Positions 42,839 through 52,851 of a stretch of 64,000 nucleotides of DNA are shown one piece after another. The number at the start of each line of letters is the position of its first letter. Within the stretch, counting starts at the first letter, position 1. The stretch is taken from the NCBI RefSeq assembly GCF_900475755.1, contig NZ_LS483411.1, positions 186,001 through 250,000 of the forward strand. Reading direction: 5' to 3'. The position numbers were made by a program, and so were the translations under genes. The notes below the pieces were generated by a model. It saw only the letters and a program-made list of their open reading frames with translations, made no database searches and was not told the DNA's origin. This DNA is from Haemophilus influenzae. Its GTDB lineage: Bacteria; Pseudomonadota; Gammaproteobacteria; Enterobacterales; Pasteurellaceae.

Positions 42839-44575
42839 TTAAATTTCTGTACCAAGTCCAATGTAAAATTGAATATTTTTGCTGTTATCTTTATCGCGAA
42901 TGGGTGTGGCAATATCAAATTTAATCGCACCCACTGGGGATGCCCAACGCACACCAACGCCTGCGCCATAACGCAGATCTTTTGCTGTGTAATCATTAGC
43001 GGCTAATCCACTATCTGCAAAGGTTGCCGCCCACCAATTTGGATAAACTTGATATTGATATTCTAAAGAACCTGTCAGCAAACGTGAGCCACCCACCAAT
43101 TTCCCATTTTTATTTTTGGGCGCGATTTTTTTATAGCCATAACCGCGCACACTACGATCGCCACCAGCAAAGAAACGCAGTGTAGGCGGAATTTTTTCAA
43201 TATCTTTTGTATGTAAATACCCGATTTCAGCACGAGCAACGATACGATGATTTTCTGCATAAGTACGAATCCACGCGCTTGATGCTTGCACTTTTATAAA
43301 AGAAGATTCTGATAGCCAAATTCGTTTGCTTAAATCAAAAGTAATTTTTTGCACATCACCCCAAGTGGCAAAGGAACCACCACGTAATCGAGTGCGAGTA
43401 AATCCAACAGTTGGATAAAGAAGTAAGGTTTTATCAGTGATATCCGCTTGTGTAAAACTATCGTATCTTGCACGAAGTCCGCCAAAATATTGCCAACCAC
43501 GCGCATTATTCCAATAACGTAACGCTGACAACGTAAGCACTCTCGTATTGGTATCGTTCTCTTTTTCCCCTTCCCAACCGACAGAAAAATCATAGTAATA
43601 ATTTAATGGGTTCTTAAGCAGAGGCATTCGATAAGTGGCTTCTAGAGTTTGTTTCGGTGCAGAGAGATAAAGATTTGAACGCAAACTATGTCCTCGGCTA
43701 TTAATCCAAGGTTTTGTCCAGCCTATTTGTCCGTGTACACCGCCATCAGTGGCAAAGCCCACACCGAGTTCCATCGCATTTTTTTTACGTGGATAAAGAA
43801 TAATGTCTATATCTACCGTTTTACTTTTATGATTGATATTAGGTTGAACTAAAACTGAATTAAACCAATTTGAAGATGAAAAATCGCTAGTTAAATCCGA
43901 CAAATTATTCATTAAATATGGATCGCCAGATTTTATGTTAAGAATATTATTGAGATAATCGTCGCGGATTTGTGAATGGCTAAAAGTTATATTACCATAA
44001 TGATAACGAACGCCGCTATCAAATAACATTCGCCACCATGCTTGATGGGTTTCTGGGCTAATTTCTAAACGTGAAATTTTAAATTCCCCATCAAAATATC
44101 CTCGATTTAATGCTAAACGTGAGATCGCTGTTTTGTAATCATCGTAAGTTTGGTGTTCAACCAAAACGCCATCTTTCGGTAAGTTTTTACGCAATGCATT
44201 AAAATTTTCATCTTGTGCCGCTTCTCCCTCAATTTGTACATCAGTGCCTGCAATTTTTGTTGGCTCGCCTGGTGTAACCTGTGCAATCAATAAATCGCGT
44301 TTGCCTTGACGCTGTTTTCGTTCAAAACGCACGGAAGAATCATAATAACCAAACACACGCAAACCACGATCCACGGCTTTGGTTACCAAATGTTGATAGC
44401 GTTCGGAGCCATCCATTTCTTCTTTATTAATTAGATGAACATTGAGATCCGTATTACGAACAGCACGGAAACCACGGATGCCTTGAACTTCAATATCAAC
44501 GGTTTGTTCAGCAAAGGCAGGAAAGCAATTTAATGCTAAAAAAAGTGCGGTAAGTTTTAGCAGTGTTTTATTCAT
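42839..44575 (-). CDS. tamA: translocation and assembly module subunit TamA (Omp85 family)
   Basis: A 578-residue outer-membrane protein: signal peptide ([18 protein letters not shown]), three POTRA-like domains (to about residue 265), then a 16-strand Omp85 barrel. The [11 protein letters not shown] motif (VRGF/Y-like) lies in loop 6, and the chain ends [11 protein letters not shown]. It pairs with tamB downstream. The signal-peptide codons contain an uptake signal (44543-44551). Confidence 0.95.
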   Translation of the reverse strand: MNKTLLKLTALFLALNCFPAFAEQTVDIEVQGIRGFRAVRNTDLNVHLINKEEMDGSERYQHLVTKAVDRGLRVFGYYDSSVRFERKQRQGKRDLLIAQVTPGEPTKIAGTDVQIEGEAAQDENFNALRKNLPKDGVLVEHQTYDDYKTAISRLALNRGYFDGEFKISRLEISPETHQAWWRMLFDSGVRYHYGNITFSHSQIRDDYLNNILNIKSGDPYLMNNLSDLTSDFSSSNWFNSVLVQPNINHKSKTVDIDIILYPRKKNAMELGVGFATDGGVHGQIGWTKPWINSRGHSLRSNLYLSAPKQTLEATYRMPLLKNPLNYYYDFSVGWEGEKENDTNTRVLTLSALRYWNNARGWQYFGGLRARYDSFTQADITDKTLLLYPTVGFTRTRLRGGSFATWGDVQKITFDLSKRIWLSESSFIKVQASSAWIRTYAENHRIVARAEIGYLHTKDIEKIPPTLRFFAGGDRSVRGYGYKKIAPKNKNGKLVGGSRLLTGSLEYQYQVYPNWWAATFADSGLAANDYTAKDLRYGAGVGVRWASPVGAIKFDIATPIRDKDNSKNIQFYIGLGTEI

Positions 44576-44676
44576 TTTAGGACTAAACGTTTTGAGTGTA
44601 TTGCCCTATAGTCTACCGAGAAGTTCGACAGGATCCAAGATTTTCAACAGATTTTGTCTGGTTTTAATAAAGAAAT

Positions 44677-44702
44677 ACCGCACTTCATTGCTAAAGTGCG
44701 GT
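44677..44702. terminator. uptake-signal dyad after slyD
   Basis: TACCGCACTT and AAGTGCGGTA form a 10-bp perfect stem around CATTGCTA, 20 nt past the slyD stop and upstream of tamA. It is an inverted pair of uptake signals that probably ends slyD; the following T-run on the minus strand is broken (TTTCTTTATT). Confidence 0.75.
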
Positions 44703-44722
44703 AAATTTTTGAGCTGTTTTAA

Positions 44723-45283
44723 TTAGTGACCGCCACAACCACAGCTGCCGTGATTATGTTCGTGATGATGACCGCTACAGCCACAACTGTGGCCTTCTTC
44801 GTCATCATCGTGGCTGTGCGCACCGTGAACGTGACCGTGTGCGATTTCTTCTAACGTTGCCTCACGTGTTGCGACAACTTCAACGGTGAAGTGTAATTCT
44901 TTACCCGCTAACATGTGATTTCCATCAACTACAACTTCATCGCCATCGATTTCAGTAATCACTACTGGAACTGGGCCAATGTCAGTATCCGCTAAGAAAC
45001 GCATGCCCACTTCAAGTTCATCGGCACCTTGGAATACATCTTTTGGTACACGTTGAACCATATTTTCGCTGTATGCACCGTAACCTTCTTCAGGTTGAAC
45101 GCGTACTTCAAATTTGTCGCCTACTTCTTTACCTTCAAGTGCTTTTTCAAGACCGGTTACTAAATTATTGTGACCTTGTAAATATTCTAGTGGTTGATTC
45201 GCTGGTGCTTCATCGACCAATACGCCATCTTGTGTGCGAACTTGGTAAGCAATGCTCACCACTACATTTTTTGCTACTTTCAT
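44723..45283 (-). CDS. slyD: FKBP-type peptidyl-prolyl isomerase SlyD
   Basis: A 186-residue cytoplasmic isomerase, chaperone and metallochaperone. The FKBP domain starts MKVAKNVVVSIAYQVRTQDG and has EYLQGHNNLVTGLEKALEG, interrupted by the insert-in-flap domain (about 70-130). The C-terminal tail, about 40 residues from GHVHGAHSHDDD, is rich in His and Cys and binds nickel. In E. coli SlyD aids hydrogenase maturation; nickel-dependent urease in H. influenzae is a plausible client, but that is inference. Confidence 0.96.
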   Translation of the reverse strand: MKVAKNVVVSIAYQVRTQDGVLVDEAPANQPLEYLQGHNNLVTGLEKALEGKEVGDKFEVRVQPEEGYGAYSENMVQRVPKDVFQGADELEVGMRFLADTDIGPVPVVITEIDGDEVVVDGNHMLAGKELHFTVEVVATREATLEEIAHGHVHGAHSHDDDEEGHSCGCSGHHHEHNHGSCGCGGH

Positions 45284-45362
45284 TATGTTTTCCTTATAAA
45301 AAATCGGTTAAAAAAGTCGTACCATTGTAGCGAAAATTATTCCGCGCGCAAGGCTTTAAGGA

Positions 45363-45827
45363 TTAATGCACACGAGTCTCTTCTTCTTCATCATCATCAA
45401 AAAATTCCCCATCATCGCCGTATTCATCGTCATCAGCATCAAAAAATTCCACATCATCGCCGTATTCATCGTGAGCAGCATTTGGGTCTTCAAAATAAGT
45501 TCCCCAACCATCATAAATGCCTTTATGTTTTTCTAATAATGGAAGGATTTTTTTTTGTTGAGCATCAATAATTTCCGCTTTTAATTCTACTTCACTGATA
45601 ATGTCAAAGCAGAAAATTGGGCTGCCATCATCATCTTTAAATTCTTCTGCTTCGGACACTTCATAACCAGCTTTAAACGCATCTACGGCGATTTTTTCTA
45701 ACAAATCAAAATCGTGGTGTGCGATGTGATGCTCAATAATGTAAAGCGCATTTGGATCACTGCCATCATTAAGTAAATCTTCGATAATTTCACGGGTTTC
45801 TGCTTGTAATTCAGCCAATTTTGACAT
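45363..45827 (-). CDS. rraB: regulator of ribonuclease E activity B (RraB)
   Basis: A 154-residue acidic protein (MSKLAELQAETREIIEDLL start) of the RraB family, which binds RNase E and alters which mRNAs it degrades. The ferredoxin-like core (to about residue 115) is followed by a very acidic tail. In that tail a 14-residue unit (DEYGDDVEFFDAD, then DEYGDDGEFFDDD) is tandemly duplicated. The start at 45827 was preferred to a start 8 codons earlier because of the family N-terminus. Confidence 0.88.
   Translation of the reverse strand: MSKLAELQAETREIIEDLLNDGSDPNALYIIEHHIAHHDFDLLEKIAVDAFKAGYEVSEAEEFKDDDGSPIFCFDIISEVELKAEIIDAQQKKILPLLEKHKGIYDGWGTYFEDPNAAHDEYGDDVEFFDADDDEYGDDGEFFDDDEEEETRVH
45396..45479. 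repeat. 42-bp tandem duplication in rraB
   Basis: The unit ATCAAAAAATTCCCCATCAT... starting at 45396 recurs at 45438 (period 42) with few differences, for example TTCCCC against TTCCAC. The period is a multiple of three, so copy-number change would keep the reading frame. Confidence 0.85.
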
Positions 45828-45935
45828 AATAAAATCCTTCAACAAGAACAAAAGTGCGGTTATTTTAGTGGATAAATCACGAAAAGTCGCATAGAATTTC
45901 GCACAATTATTTTCGATAAAAAAGAGCCCTTAACT

Positions 45936-46955
45936 ATGCTCGAACAACTCCCTTATTTGACATTAAAAACTCCGCCAAAAACCACCGCACTTTTAAAGGC
46001 TGAATGCGCGGATTTTATTGTAAAAGAGCATTTAGGCTATGAAATGTCGGGCGATGGAGAGTTTGTTGCGTTGTATGTACGTAAAACAGATTGCAATACC
46101 TTATTTGTTGGCGAAAAATTAGCTAAATTTGCCGGTGTTTCTGAACGCAATATGGGATATGCAGGGTTGAAAGATCGTCGAGCGGTGACAGAACAATGGT
46201 TTTGCTTGCAAATGCCAGGAATGAAAACGCCCGATTTCAGTCAATTTGAATTAGATGGCGTAGAGATTTTAACGGTTACTCGACATAACCGAAAAATTCG
46301 CACGGGTAGCCTTGAGGGAAATTATTTCGATATTTTATTACGTGGTGCAGAAGAATCTGATGAGCTTAAAGCGCGGTTGGATTTTGTGGCAAATTTTGGT
46401 TTCCCCAATTATTTTACGGAACAACGTTTTGGTCGGGATGGTCACAACCTCACGCAAGCATTGCGTTGGGCTCAAGGGGAAATCAAGGTAAAAGATCGCA
46501 AAAAACGCAGTTTTTATCTTTCCGCCGCACGTAGTGAAATTTTTAATTTAGTTGTGGCAGCACGTATTGCAAAGGGCGCAACAAATCAAGTTTTACCAAA
46601 TGATATTGTGCAATTAGCAGGTTCGCATAGTTGGTTCAAAGCGGATGAAAAAGAAGACTTAAATGCCTTGCAAGTGCGGTTAGAAAATCAAGATATTTTG
46701 CTTACTGCCCCTTTAATTGGCGAAGATATTTTGGCAGCAAGCGATATTGAAAATGAAATCGTAAATCAACATTCAGTTTTCGATCCTTTAATGAAACAAG
46801 AAAGAATGAAGGCTGCGCGTCGCCCATTATTGATGAAAGCAAAAGGGTTTTCTTGGGCATTTGAGCCAGAAGGCTTACGTTTAAAATTTTATTTGCCAGC
46901 AGGCAGTTATGCCACGGCATTAGTTCGTGAGTTAGTAAATTACACAGAAGCATAA
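45936..46955 (+). CDS. truD: tRNA pseudouridine synthase D
   Basis: Makes pseudouridine 13 in tRNA-Glu. The 339-residue protein has [33 protein letters not shown] with the catalytic Asp in LKDRRA, and [17 protein letters not shown]. It heads a plus-strand run truD-surE-dedA-like-lipoprotein-nlpD, which resembles the E. coli truD-surE-pcm-nlpD order. Confidence 0.96.
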   Translation: MLEQLPYLTLKTPPKTTALLKAECADFIVKEHLGYEMSGDGEFVALYVRKTDCNTLFVGEKLAKFAGVSERNMGYAGLKDRRAVTEQWFCLQMPGMKTPDFSQFELDGVEILTVTRHNRKIRTGSLEGNYFDILLRGAEESDELKARLDFVANFGFPNYFTEQRFGRDGHNLTQALRWAQGEIKVKDRKKRSFYLSAARSEIFNLVVAARIAKGATNQVLPNDIVQLAGSHSWFKADEKEDLNALQVRLENQDILLTAPLIGEDILAASDIENEIVNQHSVFDPLMKQERMKAARRPLLMKAKGFSWAFEPEGLRLKFYLPAGSYATALVRELVNYTEA

Positions 46956-46964
46956 GGAAGTACA

Positions 46965-47714
46965 ATGCGAATTTTAGTCAGTAATGATGATGGTTTTCAC
47001 GCGGAAGGCATTCAGGTTTTAGCAACGGAATTAAGAAAAATTGCAAAAGTCATTGTTGTTGCCCCTGATCGTAATCGAAGTGCAGCATCTAGCTCGCTCA
47101 CATTAGTGGAGCCACTTCGCCCACGCCATTTAGACAATGGCGATTATTGTGTGAACGGCACACCAGCAGATTGCGTACATTTAGCGTTAAACGGATTTTT
47201 ATCTGGTCAAGTAGATCTAGTGGTGTCAGGCATTAATGCAGGTTGTAATATGGGCGATGATACGATTTATTCTGGCACTTTGGCTGCTGCCCTTGAGGGG
47301 CGTCATTTAGGTTTGCCCGCTATTGCGGTTTCGTTAGATGGTCGTCAGCATTATGAAACAGCAGCGCGAGTGGTATGTGATCTTATTCCTAAATTACAGC
47401 ATCAATTATTAAACCCTCGTGAAGTGATTAACATCAATGTACCAGACTTACCTTTTGAAGAATTAAAAGGGTATAAAGTATGTCGATTGGGTTATCGTTC
47501 ATCTTCCGTTGAAGTGATTAAACAAAGAGATCCGCGTGATGAAACCATTTATTGGATTGGTCCTTCAGCATTACCCGAAGATGAAAGCGAGGGAACAGAT
47601 TTTTATGCAGTGAAGAATGGCTATGTGTCTATTACGCCAATTCAAGCGGATCTTACCGCGCATCATTCATTGCTTTCTTTACAAAATTGGTTAGATCAGG
47701 AATTTACCAAATAG
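46965..47714 (+). CDS. surE: 5'/3'-nucleotidase SurE
   Basis: A 249-residue metal-dependent nucleotidase and exopolyphosphatase. The N-terminal [16 protein letters not shown] has the paired metal-ligand Asp residues, and [16 protein letters not shown] and [27 protein letters not shown] follow. It starts 9 nt after truD. In enterobacteria surE is followed by pcm, which is missing here. Confidence 0.97.
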   Translation: MRILVSNDDGFHAEGIQVLATELRKIAKVIVVAPDRNRSAASSSLTLVEPLRPRHLDNGDYCVNGTPADCVHLALNGFLSGQVDLVVSGINAGCNMGDDTIYSGTLAAALEGRHLGLPAIAVSLDGRQHYETAARVVCDLIPKLQHQLLNPREVININVPDLPFEELKGYKVCRLGYRSSSVEVIKQRDPRDETIYWIGPSALPEDESEGTDFYAVKNGYVSITPIQADLTAHHSLLSLQNWLDQEFTK

Positions 47715-47722
47715 AGAAAAAT

Positions 47723-48301
47723 ATGAAAATTTTCAGCACGATGTACGATAAAACGATGGAATGGTCAAAACATCGTTTTGCTGTTTTTTGGCTCTCTTTT
47801 GTCAGTTTTATCGAGGCGATATTTTTTCCTATTCCGCCCGATGTGATGTTGATCCCAATGTCTATGTCAAAGCCTAAAAGTGCAGTTAAATTTGCATTTT
47901 ATACGGCAATTGCTTCTGTCATCGGTGGAGTGATTGGTTATGCAATTGGTTTTTATGCAACGGACTGGGTGGAAAACATTGTACAACAATGGGGATATGC
48001 TGTGCATTGGGCAAAAGCCGTCAGTTGGTTTAAGCAATGGGGCGTATTAGTTGTGTTTGTGGCAGGTTTTAGCCCAATTCCTTACAAGGTGTTTACGCTC
48101 TGCTCTGGCGTGATGCAAATGGCATTTTTCCCTTTTGTCATCACCGCATTTATTTCACGTTTAGCGCGTTTCTTGCTGGTGGCAAAATTAGCCGCATGGG
48201 GTGGGGAGAAATTCGCAGCAAAATTGCGAAAATCTATTGAGATTATTGGCTGGTCAGTGGTTGTACTGGCTGTCATCGCTTACTTTATACTGAAAAACTA
48301 G
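47723..48301 (+). CDS. DedA/YqaA-family inner-membrane protein
   Basis: A 192-residue VTT-domain (SNARE-associated) membrane protein with about five hydrophobic segments. FPIPPDVMLIPMSMSKPKSA and the VVFVAGFSPIPYKVFTLCSGVMQM loop (FxPxPxKxxT) match the YqaA subgroup. DedA-type proteins affect membrane lipid flipping and cell division in E. coli; the substrate here is unknown. It starts 8 nt past surE, in the place of pcm. The frame to 47687 overlaps surE and was not used. Confidence 0.85.
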   Translation: MKIFSTMYDKTMEWSKHRFAVFWLSFVSFIEAIFFPIPPDVMLIPMSMSKPKSAVKFAFYTAIASVIGGVIGYAIGFYATDWVENIVQQWGYAVHWAKAVSWFKQWGVLVVFVAGFSPIPYKVFTLCSGVMQMAFFPFVITAFISRLARFLLVAKLAAWGGEKFAAKLRKSIEIIGWSVVVLAVIAYFILKN

Positions 48302-48309
48302 GATAGAAA

Positions 48310-48495
48310 ATGAACAAATTAAGTCTTGTTTTAGTAGCTGGATTTCTTTTGGTTGGATGTGCATCAGAACCAGTTAAAGATCCAGATGCATTACCAAATG
48401 GCATTATGCAACCAGTAGAAGGCACAGGTGCCGTTGCTGGCGGTAGTTTTATGCCAGAAATTCAAAAAAATACGATACCAACACAAATGAAATAA
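48310..48495 (+). CDS. small lipoprotein related to the NlpD N-terminus
   Basis: A 61-residue lipoprotein. The signal ends GFLLVGC (lipid on Cys17), and the mature part is only 45 residues. Its block PNGIMQPVEGTGAVAGGSFM plus PEIQKNTIPT matches NlpD residues near 35-65 (VVQSVNGSNVGGAWQPEIQKNSLPT). So it looks like a partial duplication of the N-terminal part of nlpD, truncated before the LysM domain. It sits 24 nt upstream of nlpD and 8 nt after the DedA-like gene. Function unknown; a helper of NlpD is possible. Confidence 0.8.
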   Translation: MNKLSLVLVAGFLLVGCASEPVKDPDALPNGIMQPVEGTGAVAGGSFMPEIQKNTIPTQMK

Positions 48496-48518
48496 TAACG
48501 GAACAATAAGGAATAACT

Positions 48519-49736
48519 ATGAACAAATCGTTTCTCTTACTCCCTTTAAGTCTTGTTGTATTATCGGCTTGTACCTCTAATTCTCCTGCACCTATTTCTG
48601 ATGCAGATGGAAATCTTTCCCCTAGTGTAGTGCAATCTGTAAATGGCAGTAATGTAGGTGGTGCTTGGCAACCTGAAATTCAAAAAAATTCATTACCTAC
48701 AATGGGAAATATGGTCACGCCACAACCAAATTTTCAACCGATTAATCAACAACCAGCAATGCCAACAGCACCTGCGCAACCTGCATTTCAACCCTCTCCG
48801 AAAACGGTAGTTAGCGTGCCGACAGTACAAACAAAAACAGTTACCAAAACAATTGCTGATTGTGTAGATGGACAGCATATTAATATCCCACGTAATCCAA
48901 ATACCAATGCGCCAGATTACAGCAAAATTTCAAAAGGCTCTTACAAAGGCAATACCTATAAAGTAAACAAAGGCGATACAATGTTCTTGATTGCTTACTT
49001 AGCAGGAATTGATGTAAAAGAATTGGCAGCGTTGAATAACCTATCCGAACCTTATAATTTAAGTTTAGGGCAAGTTTTAAAGATTTCTAATTGTGGCACA
49101 AAAACGGTTACTACAACGGTTTCTGTAAAACAACCTGCAGTCACGGCATCAACAGCAATGCCAGCTAAACCAGCCGTCACTTATACTCCGGGCGCAAACG
49201 GTACTCAAATAGGATCTGACGGTACTATTATTGGCCCCATTAAATCAGAGGCTGGCATATCGTCTAGTGTATCTGTGGCAACTTCATCAACACAGGTTAC
49301 ATCATCTGTAAATAATGCGAATAGCACACCGATTAATGCAAATGTCGTTGCACCAATCGCCTCAAATGTTGCGTGGCAATGGCCGACTTCAGGTAATATT
49401 ATTCAAGGTTTCTCAAGCACAGATGGCGGTAACAAAGGGATTGATATTAGCGGTTCACGAGGACAAGCTGTAAAAGCGGCTGCAGCAGGGCGAATAGTGT
49501 ATGCTGGCAATGCTTTACGTGGTTACGGTAATTTAATCATCATCAAACATAATGATGATTTCTTAAGTGCTTATGCGCATAACGACAAAATTCTTGTCGC
49601 TGATCAACAAGAAGTCAAAGCTGGTCAAGACATCGCAAAAATGGGTAGCTCTGGTACAAATACCGTGAAACTCCACTTTGAAATTCGCTACAAAGGCAAA
49701 TCAGTAGATCCAGTGCGTTATCTACCAAAACGTTAA
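48519..49736 (+). CDS. nlpD: murein hydrolase activator NlpD (outer-membrane lipoprotein LppB)
   Basis: A 405-residue lipoprotein with signal LSACTS, a Pro/Gln-rich linker, a LysM domain (about 150-195, TYKVNKGDTMFLIAYLAG), a second low-complexity linker, and a C-terminal LytM domain. That domain (GIDISGSRGQAVKAAAAGRI to LHFEIRYKGKSVDPVRYL) lacks complete zinc ligands, as in E. coli NlpD, where it activates AmiC at the septum. In H. influenzae it is known as LppB, a 40-kDa antigen. rpoS, which follows nlpD in enterobacteria, is absent; the tna island comes next. Confidence 0.95.
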   Translation: MNKSFLLLPLSLVVLSACTSNSPAPISDADGNLSPSVVQSVNGSNVGGAWQPEIQKNSLPTMGNMVTPQPNFQPINQQPAMPTAPAQPAFQPSPKTVVSVPTVQTKTVTKTIADCVDGQHINIPRNPNTNAPDYSKISKGSYKGNTYKVNKGDTMFLIAYLAGIDVKELAALNNLSEPYNLSLGQVLKISNCGTKTVTTTVSVKQPAVTASTAMPAKPAVTYTPGANGTQIGSDGTIIGPIKSEAGISSSVSVATSSTQVTSSVNNANSTPINANVVAPIASNVAWQWPTSGNIIQGFSSTDGGNKGIDISGSRGQAVKAAAAGRIVYAGNALRGYGNLIIIKHNDDFLSAYAHNDKILVADQQEVKAGQDIAKMGSSGTNTVKLHFEIRYKGKSVDPVRYLPKR

Positions 49737-49747
49737 GATCTCTTTAA

Positions 49748-49791
49748 AAAGTGCGGTAAAAAATCTCAACAAATTTTTACCGCACTTTTTT
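49748..49791. repeat. left direct repeat of the tna island (uptake-signal dyad, nlpD terminator)
   Basis: AAAGTGCGGTAAAAAATCTC is followed by AACAAATTTTTACCGCACTT and T4. It is an inverted pair of uptake signals that doubles as the nlpD terminator. The same 44 bases recur at 52852-52895 with one change (AAC to AAT). Confidence 0.95.
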
Positions 49792-49804
49792 ATTAAAAAT
49801 ATTC

Positions 49805-49820
49805 TGTGAGGAGTATCACA
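49805..49820. promoter_or_regulatory. CRP-cAMP site of the tna operon
   Basis: TGTGAGGAGTATCACA is a perfect TGTGA-N6-TCACA match, 116 nt upstream of the tnaC start. Catabolite activation by CRP is established for the E. coli tna operon. Confidence 0.9.
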
Positions 49821-49935
49821 AAATCAAAAAATAATAGATGACAATGTTAAATTTTATATTATTCTGATAATGCTTCGTAGTTAGAAGTCAGTGTTAAGTT
49901 TTATTAAGTTTCTCTTCTCTTAAAAGGAGTTTAAT

Positions 49936-50016
49936 ATGCTCAACTTGCTCTCTCCTAACCAAACTTGGGTTCTTGTTGATCCAAGATTATCTTTTTATTT
50001 TCCCATAATTTATTAA
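49936..50016 (+). CDS. tnaC: tryptophanase leader peptide TnaC
   Basis: A 26-codon reading frame starts MLNLLSPNQTWVLVDPRL and ends in IIY before TAA, with AAGGAG 6 nt upstream. It has a single Trp codon followed by VLVDPRL. The E. coli leader has W12, D16 and P24 as key residues for tryptophan-induced stalling; here W11, D15 and P16 stand out, with a later Pro at 23. Stalling of the ribosome at this peptide would protect the tnaA mRNA from Rho. The gap to tnaA is 87 nt. The frame is too short for most gene finders. Confidence 0.85.
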   Translation: MLNLLSPNQTWVLVDPRLSFYFPIIY

Positions 50017-50103
50017 TCCTTTCTTATTAACCATCAAAGTGTTTTCATTTTAGAAAATCATTTTTTATTTAAACTAAGCAAATTAATTTTTGGGGATTTT
50101 GCT

Positions 50104-51522
50104 ATGGAAAATTTTAAACATTTACCTGAACCTTTCCGCATTCGTGTTATTGAACCAGTAAAAAGAACTACTCGTGAGTATCGTGAGCAAGCGATCTTAA
50201 AATCAGGCATGAATCCATTTTTATTGGATAGTGAAGATATTTTCATTGACTTACTTACAGATAGCGGTACTGGTGCCGTTACACAAGATATGCAAGCTGC
50301 AATGTTACGTGGCGATGAAGCCTATAGTGGCAGTCGCAGTTATTATGCGTTAGCTAAAGCAGTGAAAGATATTTTTGGTTATGAATATACAATTCCTACT
50401 CATCAAGGCCGCGGTGCTGAACAAATTTATATTCCAGTATTGATTGCTAAACGTAAACGTGAGAAAGGTTTAGATCGCAGCAAAATGGTGGTTTTCTCTA
50501 ACTATTTCTTTGATACCACACAAGGACATAGCCAAATTAATGGGGCAACGGTTCGCAATGTTTATATCAAAGAGGCATTTGATACAACAGCAAAACATCC
50601 ATTTAAGGGTAATTTCGATTTAGAAAAATTAGAAAAAGGCATTCAAGAGGCGGGAGCACATAATGTACCTTACATTGTATGTACAATTACTTGTAACTCT
50701 GCGGGTGGTCAGCCAGTTTCTATTGCAAACTTAAAAGGCATGTATGAAATTGCGCGTAAATACGATATTCCAGTCATCATGGATTCAGCTCGTTTTGCAG
50801 AAAACGCCTATTTTGTTCAACAACGTGAAGAAGCTTATAAAGACTGGACTATTGAACAAATTACTTACGAAAGCTATCGCTATGCTGATGGTTTAGCGAT
50901 GTCCGCCAAAAAAGATGCTATGGTGCCAATGGGAGGTATTTTAGCGTTTAAAGATAAATCAATGGAGGAAGTCTATCACGAATGTAGAACGCTTTGTGTT
51001 GTGCAAGAAGGGTTCCCTACTTATGGGGGTTTAGAAGGGGGGGCAATGGAACGCTTAGCTGTTGGCTTGCATGATGGTATGCGCCAAGAATGGCTGGCTT
51101 ATCGTATCGCGCAAATTGAATATTTGGTTGCAGGCTTAGAAAAAATTGGTGTGCTTTGCCAACAACCAGGTGGCCACGCGGCGTTCGTAGATGCGGGTAA
51201 ATTATTACCACATATTCCAGCCGACCAATTCCCAGCACAAGCACTTTCTTGCGAACTTTATAAAGTTGCAGGTATAAGAGCGGTAGAAATTGGCTCATTT
51301 TTATTAGGGCGAGATCCGAAGACGGGTAAACAACTACCATGTCCAGCAGAGCTTTTACGCTTAACTGTACCACGTGCAACTTATACGCAAACTCATATGG
51401 ATTTCATTATTGAGGCGTTCCAAAAAGTGAAAGAAAATGCGGAGAATATTAAGGGTTTAACCTTTACTTATGAACCAAAAGTTCTCCGCCACTTTACGGC
51501 ACGTTTAAAAGAAGTTGAATAA
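50104..51522 (+). CDS. tnaA: tryptophanase
   Basis: A 472-residue PLP enzyme that splits L-tryptophan to indole, pyruvate and ammonia; it gives the indole-positive phenotype of many H. influenzae strains. It has [49 protein letters not shown], and [12 protein letters not shown] with the PLP-binding Lys. Length and start [21 protein letters not shown] match E. coli TnaA (471 residues). It follows tnaC and a CRP site and lies inside the island bounded by 44-bp repeats. Confidence 0.97.
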   Translation: MENFKHLPEPFRIRVIEPVKRTTREYREQAILKSGMNPFLLDSEDIFIDLLTDSGTGAVTQDMQAAMLRGDEAYSGSRSYYALAKAVKDIFGYEYTIPTHQGRGAEQIYIPVLIAKRKREKGLDRSKMVVFSNYFFDTTQGHSQINGATVRNVYIKEAFDTTAKHPFKGNFDLEKLEKGIQEAGAHNVPYIVCTITCNSAGGQPVSIANLKGMYEIARKYDIPVIMDSARFAENAYFVQQREEAYKDWTIEQITYESYRYADGLAMSAKKDAMVPMGGILAFKDKSMEEVYHECRTLCVVQEGFPTYGGLEGGAMERLAVGLHDGMRQEWLAYRIAQIEYLVAGLEKIGVLCQQPGGHAAFVDAGKLLPHIPADQFPAQALSCELYKVAGIRAVEIGSFLLGRDPKTGKQLPCPAELLRLTVPRATYTQTHMDFIIEAFQKVKENAENIKGLTFTYEPKVLRHFTARLKEVE

Positions 51523-51528
51523 TATCAC

Positions 51529-51562
51529 GAAAAATGCAGTTCATTTTGAACTGCATTTTTTT
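51529..51562 (+). terminator. hairpin between tnaA and tnaB
   Basis: AAAATGCAGTTCA and TGAACTGCATTTTTTT form a 13-bp stem with a 3-nt loop and a T7 run. It looks like a full terminator inside the operon, so tnaB would be made at a lower level than tnaA. Confidence 0.8.
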
Positions 51563-51605
51563 ATCAACAGCTAACTCAATAATTTGTTATTGATAAGGAT
51601 GTTCT

Positions 51606-52841
51606 ATGAAAAAACAACCTTCCATTTTTGGTGGTGCCTGTATTATTGCTAGTGTTTGTGTTGGGGCAGGAATGCTTGGTTTACCAACATCTGGTGCTGG
51701 AGCTTGGACAATATGGTCAGCATTAGCAATTTGCTTAACGATGATAATCATGACATTATCAGGCTGGTTATTACTTGAGGCCTATTCTACTTATGATTTA
51801 AGAGCATCATTTAGTACCGTAACTAAAGATATGCTCGGTTCAACTATCAATTCTATTAATAATCTTGCGGTGTATTTTGTCGGGGGTATTTTACTTTATG
51901 CTTATACCACTGCATCTGGAGGTATACTAGAAAACCTTATTAAACCGTGGATTGATTTTGGTTCATCTACATTGGCAATTTGCTCCACTGTATTTGTATT
52001 AGTCTTTTCCTTCTTTGTTTGGCATTCCACTCGCATTGTAGACAGAATATCTGTTTTATTGATTGTATTCATGGGGTTTACTTTTATTTTTAGTACTTAT
52101 GGATTAGCAACTAATATTAGTTTAGATACTTTATTAGATATTGGTGGAAAAGATACAAACTATGCAAAATATGCGGTAGGGATGTTTCCTGTTGCATTAA
52201 CATCTTTTGGTTACCATCATTCTGTTTGTACTATGCGAGCCTATTATGGAGACGAGAAAAAAGCTAAATATGCCATTTCAGGTGGAACAGCCATTGCTCT
52301 TACTCTTTATTTACTTTGGATTTTTTCAATTTTCGGAAATTTGCCTCGCAATCAATTTGCACCTGTAATAGCTAGTGATGGCAATCTAGATATATTACTT
52401 AACGCTTTAGGTAGAGTAATAGAATCTAACACGGTTAAACAAATGATTAATGCCTTTTCTATCGCCGCAATTTTGTCATCTTTTATTGGCGTAGGATTAG
52501 GCGTATTCGATTATCTCGCTGATTTCTTCAAATTTGATAATAGCAAAATTGGACGAACAAAGTCATGGGCTGTGACTTTCCTACCTCCACTAATTATGTC
52601 AATTTTATTTCCATTGGGTTTCTTAAAAGCCATTGGATATGCCGGTGCAGTAGCGACAATTTGGACTTGCATAATTCCAGCACTTCTTGCTTATAAATCT
52701 CGCAAAATAAATGCAGCAGCAACAACATTCCGAGTTTTTGGTGGAAATGGCTTAATAATCTTCATTGTATTATTTGGTGTTTTTGTGGCTATTTTCCATT
52801 TTCTAGCAATGTTTGACTATTTGCCTGTCTTTAAAGGATAA
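51606..52841 (+). CDS. tnaB: low-affinity tryptophan permease TnaB
   Basis: A 411-residue inner-membrane protein with about eleven hydrophobic segments of the hydroxy/aromatic amino acid permease (HAAAP) family. The N-terminus PSIFGGACIIASVCVGAGMLGLPT is typical. GYHHSVCTMRAYYGDEKKAKYAI is a conserved HAAAP loop. In E. coli TnaB imports tryptophan for TnaA. It lies 83 nt past tnaA, beyond a hairpin, and is the last gene of the island. Confidence 0.92.
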   Translation: MKKQPSIFGGACIIASVCVGAGMLGLPTSGAGAWTIWSALAICLTMIIMTLSGWLLLEAYSTYDLRASFSTVTKDMLGSTINSINNLAVYFVGGILLYAYTTASGGILENLIKPWIDFGSSTLAICSTVFVLVFSFFVWHSTRIVDRISVLLIVFMGFTFIFSTYGLATNISLDTLLDIGGKDTNYAKYAVGMFPVALTSFGYHHSVCTMRAYYGDEKKAKYAISGGTAIALTLYLLWIFSIFGNLPRNQFAPVIASDGNLDILLNALGRVIESNTVKQMINAFSIAAILSSFIGVGLGVFDYLADFFKFDNSKIGRTKSWAVTFLPPLIMSILFPLGFLKAIGYAGAVATIWTCIIPALLAYKSRKINAAATTFRVFGGNGLIIFIVLFGVFVAIFHFLAMFDYLPVFKG

Positions 52842-52851
52842 ATATCAACTG

